A stretch of DNA of 64,000 nucleotides from JAXGPX01 sp040766745 (GTDB lineage Bacteria; Bacillota; Sulfobacillia; Fermentithermobacillales; Fermentithermobacillaceae): contig JAXGPX010000002.1 of NCBI GenBank assembly GCA_040766745.1, forward strand, positions 434,001 to 498,000, given 5' to 3'. A model generated the notes under the pieces. That model was not told the DNA's origin. It worked only from the letters and a program-made list of their open reading frames with translations, and searched no databases. Positions 34,864-41,821 of this stretch are shown here, one piece after another. Made by a program: the position numbers and the translations under genes. Numbering within the stretch: position 1 is the stretch's first letter; every line of letters starts with the position of its first letter.

Positions 34864-35214
34864 CTTCTTCTACCCCCACTTCTAAATAAGCCACTCATGA
34901 ACTTATAACATTAGGGCTTATTCGTCGGAGCCGCAGCCTAGTCCTTCCTTTCAATTCTGGGAGGTAGAGGTGAAGTGGGGAAATCGGAACTGCCCCACCG
35001 GAGGGTGCTCTCCATATCAGATGTTCCTGACGCGGTTTCTTGTGGGAAGCAGACGGCTAAGAGGCACTTCAAATGAAGGCAAGTCAATGTCATCGATAAG
35101 CAGTGAAAACGCTTCGTTTAGGCGCACCCGACTACCGATTTTCCATAAGGAGTTTTCGTAGCCTAGCCCACAACTTGGTTTGTAGAGGCTTGCTAGACAC
35201 GCAGATAATTACGC
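34864..35214. other. Spacer between the small gene and tRNA-Lys with coding-like remnants
   Basis: No intact gene of normal size. A GTGGGG...CCCCAC hairpin lies near 34976-34997. On the minus strand, one frame is open from near the tRNA-Lys 3' end to a TGA at 35017-35019 and its end looks protein-like (see the separate entry). These features suggest leftovers of an element once inserted at the tRNA. Confidence 0.35.
35017..35127 (-). pseudogene. Coding-like remnant next to tRNA-Lys
   Basis: The minus-strand frame from GTG 35127 to TGA 35017 reads VRLNEAFSLLIDDIDLPSFE, then VPLSRLLPTRNRVRNI, with protein-like composition. The open frame extends upstream to a TAA beside the tRNA 3' end but has no good start or ribosome site. 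It is probably the C-terminal part of a lost gene; the family is not recognised. Confidence 0.25.
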
Positions 35215-35289
35215 TGGTGGGCCATACAGGACTCGAACCTGTAACCCCCCGATTAAGAGTCGGATGCTCTACCATTGAGCTAATGGCCC
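35215..35289 (-). tRNA. tRNA-Lys (anticodon CTT)
   Basis: On the minus strand GGGCCAT opens the acceptor stem and ATGGCCC plus A and encoded CCA closes it. D-arm GCTCAATGGTAGAGC, anticodon loop CTCTTAA (CTT), T-loop GGTTCGAGTCC. It lies 11 bases downstream of tRNA-Met and is read from the same promoter. Confidence 0.95.
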
Positions 35290-35300
35290 TTCAAACAAGT

Positions 35301-35377
35301 TGGTAGCGGCGACTGGATTCGAACCAGTGACGCTACGGGTATGAACCGTATGCTCTGACCAACTGAGCTACGCCGCC
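35301..35377 (-). tRNA. tRNA-Met (anticodon CAT)
   Basis: On the minus strand the gene starts GGCGGCGTAGCTCAG. It has D-loop TTGGTCAGAGC, anticodon loop TTCATAC (CAT), T-loop GGTTCGAATCC and an encoded CCA. The first pair of the acceptor stem is G-U, as expected for an elongator rather than an initiator tRNA. Bacillus also has tRNA-Met between yabR and spoIIE. Confidence 0.94.
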
Positions 35378-35393
35378 ACACACAGCAAAACTA

Positions 35394-35422
35394 ATTATAA
35401 GCAGAACAAGAGCAATCGTCAA
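35394..35422 (-). promoter_or_regulatory. Sigma-A promoter of the tRNA-Met/tRNA-Lys operon
   Basis: On the minus strand TTGACG (35422-35417), a 17-base spacer and TATAAT (35399-35394) precede tRNA-Met by 16 bases, a near-consensus stable-RNA promoter. Confidence 0.8.
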
Positions 35423-35613
35423 CACATCGTGCCTGTTGTTTCGTACTCCTCGATTCAGCGTCCTAATGTCCTTTTAGATGGATAGCCCAATTCCCGGCAA
35501 AAAGCAGCAAAGTTGCGGTCACATTTGAAATATTGATTAATGAACAGCCCTCATTCGGTCTTCAAGTGCGTACACGGACATCACCCTTTCTTTTGAAGGC
35601 CAGGATTTTGTTA
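35423..35613. other. Spacer between the tRNA promoter and repeat element 2
   Basis: About 190 bases in which I see no gene, hairpin or promoter that I can support. Confidence 0.4.
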
Positions 35614-36343
35614 GCACCCCCTCTAAAGCTTTATTGGCCCCAAAACCGGCCAGGTTTCAGCCCAACCCGGTACCAGAATCGGCCACCTTCGGCCTAAACC
35701 TGGTATCAAAACCTGCCAGGTTTCAGGCAAACCTGGTACTAAAATCGACCACCTCAGTCCAAATTCAGTAGAAAAGCCCCCGTTTATCTTCTTACGGAGG
35801 CTTTATTGGCCCCAAAATCAACCAGGTTTCCGCCAAACCCGGTACCAGAATCGGCCACCTTCGGCCTAAACCTGGTATCAAAACCCGCCAGGTTTCAGGC
35901 AAACCTGGTACTAAAATCGACCACCTCAGCCCAAATTCAGTAGAAAAGCCCCCGTTTATCTTCTTACGGAGGCTTTATTGGCCCCAAAACCGGCCAGGTT
36001 TCAGCCCAACCCGGTACCAGAATCGGCCACCTTCGGGCCAAACCTGGTATCAAAACCCGCCAGGTTTCAGCCAAACCTGGTACTAAAATCGACCACCTCA
36101 GCCCAAATTCAGTAGAAAAGCCCCCGTTTATCTTCTTACGGAGGCTTTATTGGCCCCAAAACCGGCCAGGTTTCAGCCCAACCCGGTACCAGAATCGGCC
36201 ACCTTCGACCTAAACCTGGTATCAAAACCCGCCAGGTTTCAGGCAAACCTGGTACTAAAATCGACCACCTCCTGGAGTTGACCACCCCACTCCACCTAAT
36301 GCCAGCACCCAGTATCATGATTGACCATTCCCACCAAAGAGGT
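35614..36343. repeat. 172-bp tandem repeat element, copy 2 (about 3.7 units)
   Basis: TGGCCCCAAAA recurs at 35635, 35807, 35979 and 36151, an exact 172-base period. Each unit consists of four 33-base sub-repeats and a 40-base segment. Sub-repeats alternate between a GCCAGGTTTCAG form and a GCCACCTTCGG form. The third contains the inverted repeat CCAGGTTT-(5)-AAACCTGG. The 40-base segment has AAAGCCCCCGT and ACGGAGGCTTT, a terminator-like hairpin. Left edge GCACCCCCTCTAAA and right edge CCATTCCCACCAAAGA match copy 1 at 16.1 kb, and both copies face the same way. Units differ by only a few bases, suggesting recent amplification or conversion. Confidence 0.9.
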
Positions 36344-36631
36344 GCCATTTTCACAGTCCAAGTTAGGGTGCTTTAAGGTGACAGAATCATAGTCCGTTGA
36401 CCCTATCGGGCCTGTTTGTAATGACGCTTATCAGATTATACCAGCAAGTTATGCCAGCAAGTTCCTTTATCGCTGGCTTACTTGGCCAGCGATATCTGCT
36501 ATAGTCGAGGAAAGAGGGACACAAAACACATCGTTTTCACGTTAGAATAGAATGGAGAGCGAGAAAATGCATCTTGCCGGAACCATACAGGATATGGCAC
36601 GGCAGAGACGCACTGGGAAAGGAAGAGCGGA
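36344..36631. other. Leader region of the DUF1538-PII operon
   Basis: No established gene. It contains an inverted repeat (36469-36493) and a possible 27-codon leader frame from ATG 36552 whose TGA overlaps the DUF1538 ATG (ATGA), which would couple their translation; its ribosome site is poor. Confidence 0.35.
36469..36493. promoter_or_regulatory. Inverted repeat upstream of the DUF1538 gene
   Basis: ATCGCTGGC (36469-36477) and GCCAGCGAT (36485-36493) form a perfect 9-bp inverted repeat with a seven-base centre, about 140 bases before the DUF1538 start. It could be an operator or an RNA hairpin. Confidence 0.4.
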
Positions 36632-37339
36632 ATGAGGATTATCTCGGACATTGCACGAAATCTGTGGGTCGCTGCAAAAAACGTACTACCGCTGATTGCT
36701 GTCCTGGTTGGGTTTCAAACCCTGGTTCTGAAAAAGGCTATTCCCGATTGGCGATCCCTTGGCATAGGCCTAGTGTTCGTTATATTGGGGCTATTCTTTT
36801 TTCTAAAAGGTATTTCCCTCAGCCTCCTGCCCCTTGGAGGGGAAGTTGGAAGGAACCTTGTTGAACTTGATAGTAAGTACCTGATTATTGGTGTGGCTTT
36901 TATATTAGGGTACGCATCTACACTGGTTGAGCCTGGCCTGCAGGCACTTGCCGCTGAAGTTGAAGAGGTGTCAATTGGTGCAATCAAGCAGGGGATTCTT
37001 GTTCAGGCTGTAGCACTTGGAGTGGGAACAGGCATGTCACTTGGGCTTCTGAAAATATTGAATAACATTCCGTCTAGAAACATGATCATTCCAATACTAG
37101 TGATCACAGGGATATTGATGATGTTTGCCCCCGAAGAATTCGTGGGTATAGCTTTTGACTCGGCAAGTGCTACCACCGGCCCTGTTAACATCCCAATAAA
37201 CATGGCTATTGCCATTGGGCTTGCCAACGCCATTGGAGGCGTCGATCCGCTTCTAAATGGTTTTGGATTGGTCGGCCTGACTTCGTTGGGTACCATGGTA
37301 ACTGTGCTGATGTTGGGCATAATCTCAAGACGGATCTAG
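36632..37339 (+). CDS. DUF1538 family membrane protein (putative transporter)
   Basis: A 235-residue protein with about six or seven hydrophobic segments. It carries DUF1538 signatures: GVAFILGYASTLVEPGLQALAAEVEEVS (about residues 87-114) and FDSASATTGPVNIPINMA (about residues 185-202). Many family members hold two such domains; this one has a single domain, so it may dimerise. The function is unproven; ion or small-molecule transport is inferred from the membrane topology and the adjacent PII-like gene. GGAAGAG precedes ATG 36632. The PII gene starts 46 bases after its stop and is surely cotranscribed. Confidence 0.82.
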   Translation: MRIISDIARNLWVAAKNVLPLIAVLVGFQTLVLKKAIPDWRSLGIGLVFVILGLFFFLKGISLSLLPLGGEVGRNLVELDSKYLIIGVAFILGYASTLVEPGLQALAAEVEEVSIGAIKQGILVQAVALGVGTGMSLGLLKILNNIPSRNMIIPILVITGILMMFAPEEFVGIAFDSASATTGPVNIPINMAIAIGLANAIGGVDPLLNGFGLVGLTSLGTMVTVLMLGIISRRI

Positions 37340-37384
37340 CTGATTGAACGAGCCGGGGGCATTTACAAGGAGGAGGCTACGGTG

Positions 37385-37720
37385 ATGGCTGAGATATACG
37401 CAATAATTGCTATAGTAGAACGAGGAAAGGCAGACGCCATTGTTGACAAGGCCAAGGCAAGCGGGGCGGGAGGAGCTACCATATTATTCGGTAGAGGGAC
37501 CGGCCAGGAAGAGTTCAAAAGAATGTTTCACCACCTGCACGTTGAGGCATCCAAAGAGATCATAATCATCCTGTCTCATGAGTCCAAGGTGGAAAGGATA
37601 CTTGCTGCCGTTGTAGAAGCAGGGAAACTTAATGAACCAGGCAAAGGAATTGCATTTACGGTTCCGGTTTCGCATCTTGTAGGATTAGATCATAGGAAGA
37701 AAATAGAGTCCCCTCAATAA
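37385..37720 (+). CDS. PII-like signalling protein
   Basis: The 111-residue product has the ferredoxin-like fold pattern of PII/GlnB relatives: YAIIAIVERGKADAIVDKAKASGAGGATILFGRG, then EIIIILSHESKVERILAAVVEAG and GKGIAFTVPVSHLVGL. The central segment (about residues 35-55) corresponds to the T-loop but has no uridylylation Tyr-Arg-Gly-Xaa motif of classical GlnB, so it belongs to the divergent PII-like group. Such proteins bind adenine nucleotides and control a partner, often a transporter encoded beside them. Here the partner is probably the DUF1538 protein. AGGAGGAGG precedes; GTG 37382 immediately before ATG 37385 is an alternative start. Confidence 0.85.
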   Translation: MAEIYAIIAIVERGKADAIVDKAKASGAGGATILFGRGTGQEEFKRMFHHLHVEASKEIIIILSHESKVERILAAVVEAGKLNEPGKGIAFTVPVSHLVGLDHRKKIESPQ

Positions 37721-37763
37721 ATACCTACAACCAAATATCCGCTATTTTCAAGGAATTGCCCAC

Positions 37764-37774
37764 TATTCGACAAG
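37764..37774 (-). promoter_or_regulatory. Candidate Spo0A box upstream of spoIIE
   Basis: The minus strand reads CTTGTCGAATA, containing the full 0A-box core TGTCGAA. It lies about 195 bases before the spoIIE start. A weaker TTTGTCGGG lies near 37817. spoIIE is directly activated by Spo0A~P in Bacillus, which makes the match plausible. Confidence 0.4.
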
Positions 37775-37967
37775 CATTTCCTTAACAGAGTATTGCTGCA
37801 GGGACAAGCCCCGACAAAGATCTTCCAGCGGTAAGGGATAAAATGGAATAGCAGGCAGAGATTTGGTGTCCGGCTTTCCGGCGGATATATCCCGCGATTT
37901 TCACAAATTGCATCCTGCCTGGGCGTATCTATAACCAAAGGCATAAGCGACAGAGGGGGCTGCTTAT

Positions 37968-40187
37968 GTGAGCAGGATAGTCGGCAATCTGAAGAATAGG
38001 TTTAGGCGTTCTTACAAGTTGATGTTTGCTCATAGACGGGCAAGGGATGCGCGGGAAGATGCAGTTAGTGGAGTTATTGGAGGCAGGAACGTAAGAGCGG
38101 TTGTACCACTTTTTCTGATTTACCTTATGGCCTTTCTGTTCGGACGGACGTTGTTCGCCCATACCATTGCCCCTCTGGGGCCGGCTTTCTATGTTAGCTA
38201 CCGTACTACCTTAGGGGATCTCTCTTTATTGGCAGGTCTTGCGGTGCTCGCCGGCAGCGCCAGCCTGCGGCAGATCAACCAGTTCCTACCCGCTGTCTTG
38301 TCAATTACGGCCATAACGGTCTTGGTCAAACCGGGGAAGAAAAGCAACTACACTCGTATTTCAGATTCGCTGATCGCAGGGTTCTGTGTTTTCATGGCCA
38401 GGATCGGTACCGGCCTTTTCAATAGTCCCAACTTGTCTACATACCTGGCTGCCTTCATCGAAGGAATGTGCACTATGGTTTGTGGATTAGCCTTCATTTC
38501 GGCCTTTTCTTCCGGTGCTTCCCGGTCTGAACAGGGGTTAAGTACAAGCAAGACTAACCAGGCATTTGTTGTGCTAGGCCTTTTTGCAGTTGGCGGACTT
38601 CAGGGCATTAGCATCCTGAATCTCAACCTGGGGACTATCACAGCCATGGCTGGTACTTTGGTTATAGCTTATGCCCGGGGGCCTGCTGCAGGTTCATTGA
38701 TCGGTTTCGCCTGTGGCCTTGTATCCTGCCTGACGGGCGGGGAAGATCCTTTGATCATAGGCCTTCTTGGAGCAGCAGGTGTCCTTGCAGGAATCGGTGG
38801 GTGGTTCGGCAGGCTCGGTGCAGTACTGGGCTATCTGTCTGCAGGTTTGGCCCTGTCCTTCTATGGAGAATCAGCGTCTGCTGTAAGCTACAGGCTGTTG
38901 GAGCAAATTGTGTCAATCGCTGCAATTGCCTTTGTCAATAAAGATGTAAGGGAATCCTTGCAGAAGTACATCCCAGGCATTGATGTTTACCCCAGGGCAG
39001 GACCGGAGCTAAGCAAATCTGCCGATTTGCCTGTCAATGAGGGAGTGGCTAAACTTGCTGCTGTTTCAAACGCGTTTTATGAACTGGGGCGGCTGTTTTC
39101 AGATGGTGATGCAGCGCAAACCAAGACGCCAAACACGCCTGTTAATGAACTAGGCGCAGGATTGGATTCCATAATCAAGCATCTCGTAGATACGGTCTGT
39201 CATGATTGCCTCAACCGGCCTTTTTGCTGGGAGGAGCATTTTGGCGAAACATACGAGGGATTTGCCGGTTTGGTGCGTAAGGCCACCTTATCAGGGAGAT
39301 TAGGACTATCCGGAGACGATTCACCCGTGGCAGACAGGTGCAGTAGATTCAGGGAACTGATTATCCACGTGAATCATGAGAAGGAGGTTGAAAGGCTGGA
39401 AAGGCGCCTTGCAACAATTGACTCGGAGACCGCCGGCTGCCTAGGGTTCCAATACAGATCCCTTGGCCAGTTACTTTCAGGTGATAAACTGGCCAGTGGT
39501 ACCGGTGCCAGATTGGCCAGCACCCGGCCTTTGAGACTATCGGTTAAAGGTACGACTATTCCTGCGTCAGGAGTTGATAAGGCCGGAGACATGTGGCTCA
39601 GGTACGATCTTGATAAAGGGAAAACTCTCCTGGTCTTGGCTGACGGAATGGGAAAAGGAAATGCAGCAGCTAAGCAGAGTAAAGATGCTATTAGGCTTCT
39701 GAAATCTCTGATTGATTGTGGCCTGGACCATACCTCGTGTATATCTTTTCTGAATTCTGCTTTGTACCTTGCGTGGAGGCCTGACAGTTTCGTGGCTATA
39801 GATTGCCTTGTGATCGACTCTCAAGTTGAAAGGGCGTACTTTTACAAGTTAGGCGCCCCTCCTTCCTTTATTAGAAAGGTAGATGGAAATGTGCTGGTAG
39901 TCCGCGGTTCAAAACCTCCGGCAGGTGCGGTTACAGACATTCTTTGCTACGGCACAAGTGAACCTGTAAGTCCGGGGGATTTGATATTTCTTGTTTCAGA
40001 CGGTGTCTTTAGGTCCAGCCCTGTGCCTGCAAGGTCAGAGCATATGATCATGACGAGACTGGGCCGCTTAAAAGACAATGTCTTGGAAAACTCCGTAAGG
40101 TCTCTGGTAAACCACTGCCTCCGTTACCAAAGACAGGCGCCCGACGATGATATAACAGTAGTAGGAGCTCTTATTGAAGGCGTTTGA
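37968..40187 (+). CDS. spoIIE: Stage II sporulation protein E (membrane PP2C phosphatase)
   Basis: SpoIIE dephosphorylates SpoIIAA to activate sigma-F in the forespore and takes part in polar septation. The 739-residue protein has a basic N-terminus, about ten transmembrane segments (about residues 45-320) and a central FtsZ-interaction region. The C-terminal PP2C domain has DMWLRYDLDKGKTLLVLADGMGKG (metal Asp-Gly-Met-Gly-Lys-Gly near residue 558), LVSDGVFRSS and PDDDITVV. Length is near the usual 800 or so. The GTG start follows GGGGGCTGC. tilS and ftsH downstream are the conserved neighbours. Confidence 0.96.
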   Translation: MSRIVGNLKNRFRRSYKLMFAHRRARDAREDAVSGVIGGRNVRAVVPLFLIYLMAFLFGRTLFAHTIAPLGPAFYVSYRTTLGDLSLLAGLAVLAGSASLRQINQFLPAVLSITAITVLVKPGKKSNYTRISDSLIAGFCVFMARIGTGLFNSPNLSTYLAAFIEGMCTMVCGLAFISAFSSGASRSEQGLSTSKTNQAFVVLGLFAVGGLQGISILNLNLGTITAMAGTLVIAYARGPAAGSLIGFACGLVSCLTGGEDPLIIGLLGAAGVLAGIGGWFGRLGAVLGYLSAGLALSFYGESASAVSYRLLEQIVSIAAIAFVNKDVRESLQKYIPGIDVYPRAGPELSKSADLPVNEGVAKLAAVSNAFYELGRLFSDGDAAQTKTPNTPVNELGAGLDSIIKHLVDTVCHDCLNRPFCWEEHFGETYEGFAGLVRKATLSGRLGLSGDDSPVADRCSRFRELIIHVNHEKEVERLERRLATIDSETAGCLGFQYRSLGQLLSGDKLASGTGARLASTRPLRLSVKGTTIPASGVDKAGDMWLRYDLDKGKTLLVLADGMGKGNAAAKQSKDAIRLLKSLIDCGLDHTSCISFLNSALYLAWRPDSFVAIDCLVIDSQVERAYFYKLGAPPSFIRKVDGNVLVVRGSKPPAGAVTDILCYGTSEPVSPGDLIFLVSDGVFRSSPVPARSEHMIMTRLGRLKDNVLENSVRSLVNHCLRYQRQAPDDDITVVGALIEGV

Positions 40188-40217
40188 TAACATTTCCTAT
40201 TCGTGGTATGTGTATGG

Positions 40218-41717
40218 ATGAAACATGCTGTTATAGAGGTGATTTCCACGGGCTCCGATCCAGTGGGCAGGGTTCATCATACAGTCCGCTCTACCATTCA
40301 AGAGCATGACATGATTGAGTCAGGCGACACCGTTGTCTGTGCTGTTTCAGGCGGGCCTGACTCCATGTGTTTGCTGGATAGTTTGATTCTTCTTTCCTCT
40401 GAACTTGATTTTCGAATACACGTAGCCCACCTTCACCATCATATGCGTGGTGAGCAGGCCGATAGAGATGCCCAGCTGGTTCTGGATTTCTGTAAATCAC
40501 AGGGCATTCCGGCCACAGTCGGACATGAAGAAGTGTTTCGTTTATCAGAATCCCTTGGTGTTGGCGTTGAAGAAGCGGGTAGAATAGCCCGGTATAGGTT
40601 TCTGCATGAGCTAACGAAGGAAATTGGAGCTCAGAAAATCGCTATGGGCCACCACGAAAACGATCAGGCTGAGACCGTGATCATGAGGCTAACCCGGGGT
40701 GCGGGTACTCAGGGCCTGGCTGGAATCCCTCCTGTAAACGGCAAAATTATACGCCCGCTTATCTATATTTCGAGGGGCCTAATCGAGGAGTATTGCTCAA
40801 AAAGAAACCTTCCGATTATAACAGACGTATATAACCTTGACTTGAAATATACGAGGAATCTGGTAAGGTACAGGATCCTTCCAGAACTTGCAGGCCTGCT
40901 TAACCCGTCCCTTGTTGGGGCCTTATCCCAGACTGCTAAAGTTCTGAGGTGGGATGCGGATTTTCTTGAAGAGCAGGCAGCCAAGGCTTTCCAGGAGGTA
41001 ACTATGAAAGAAGGGAGAGTAACCCTGGTAGATGAGGGGAAAGTGGAGAAGATTCCCAAGGCCCTGAGTTCAAGGGTGCTAGAGAGAGCCTGGCGCGAAT
41101 GCACCGGAGACACGTCCAATTTAGAAGTTGATCATGTAGTACGCCTTCTCGGGGCAACTGATGATACTTTGTCGCTCCCACGAGGGGTGACAGCTCACAG
41201 GCACTGCGGGTACATAGGGTTCTACCCGCCTCCGCCGGAAGGTTTGGACATCTCAGTAAAAGTACCAGGCCGTACACTTGTTCCTGAACTAGGGCTTTCT
41301 GTTTTAACCAGGGTATTTGATCGGCCTGACCGGTTTGATATTGATCAGCACCGAATTCAACAGAAGCAAGGCCAGGCCGGCTCTGTAAATTCACTTTTTA
41401 TGCTGGAATTAAGCGTGTGGGCGGATTACAATGAATGTGCCGGAGAGATAAGGCTCCGGACAAGAAGGCCCGGTGACCGGTTTACGCCCTTGGGAATGCA
41501 AGGGAGAGAGAAAAAAGTTCAGGATTTGCTCGTTTCAATGCGCGTTCCGCGATATTACCGCAGTTTTGTCCCAATATTCTTGTCAGGTGGAGAGATTATT
41601 TGGGTAGGGGGGCTTAGGCTGAGCGAGCAGTTCAAAGTGAACCAAAATACCTGTAAGGTACTTGAAATCACCATTGAGCCTTTATTGCGATATAGGCAGA
41701 ATTGTGCTACGATTTAA
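40218..41717 (+). CDS. tilS: tRNA(Ile)-lysidine synthetase
   Basis: TilS converts the wobble cytidine of tRNA-Ile(CAU) to lysidine using ATP and lysine. The product (499 residues from ATG 40218) contains the P-loop VVCAVSGGPDSMCLL at about residues 39-53. It also has HLHHHMRGEQADRDAQ, the GHHENDQAETVIMRLTRGAG block (about residues 141-160) and a C-terminal TilS domain (RTRRPGDRFTPLG...KVQDLLVSMRVPR). No Shine-Dalgarno is obvious, so GTG 40203 remains possible. The usual follower hprT is missing; ftsH comes next. Confidence 0.95.
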   Translation: MKHAVIEVISTGSDPVGRVHHTVRSTIQEHDMIESGDTVVCAVSGGPDSMCLLDSLILLSSELDFRIHVAHLHHHMRGEQADRDAQLVLDFCKSQGIPATVGHEEVFRLSESLGVGVEEAGRIARYRFLHELTKEIGAQKIAMGHHENDQAETVIMRLTRGAGTQGLAGIPPVNGKIIRPLIYISRGLIEEYCSKRNLPIITDVYNLDLKYTRNLVRYRILPELAGLLNPSLVGALSQTAKVLRWDADFLEEQAAKAFQEVTMKEGRVTLVDEGKVEKIPKALSSRVLERAWRECTGDTSNLEVDHVVRLLGATDDTLSLPRGVTAHRHCGYIGFYPPPPEGLDISVKVPGRTLVPELGLSVLTRVFDRPDRFDIDQHRIQQKQGQAGSVNSLFMLELSVWADYNECAGEIRLRTRRPGDRFTPLGMQGREKKVQDLLVSMRVPRYYRSFVPIFLSGGEIIWVGGLRLSEQFKVNQNTCKVLEITIEPLLRYRQNCATI

Positions 41718-41821
41718 CGAGCTGTTTTCTGGCCTTGAGCCAGGGAGACGGCTAAATGACCCACAGAGTACCATAGCGTATTTGATTCTCAAGACGCACT
41801 CATATGGAGAGGGGGATTAGG

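Noticed and set aside
35614..36343. CRISPR array
   Set aside because: Neither the 33-base sub-repeats nor the 172-base units are separated by unique spacers, and no cas genes are nearby.
36136..36354. Minus-strand 72-codon frame reading W-x-I-L-V-P-G every 11 residues
   Set aside because: It is a translation of the 33-base sub-repeats. The 172-base unit length shifts the frame between units and no ribosome site is present.
36574..36864. Plus-strand 96-codon frame overlapping the DUF1538 start
   Set aside because: It is out of frame with the well-supported DUF1538 gene and has no ribosome site.
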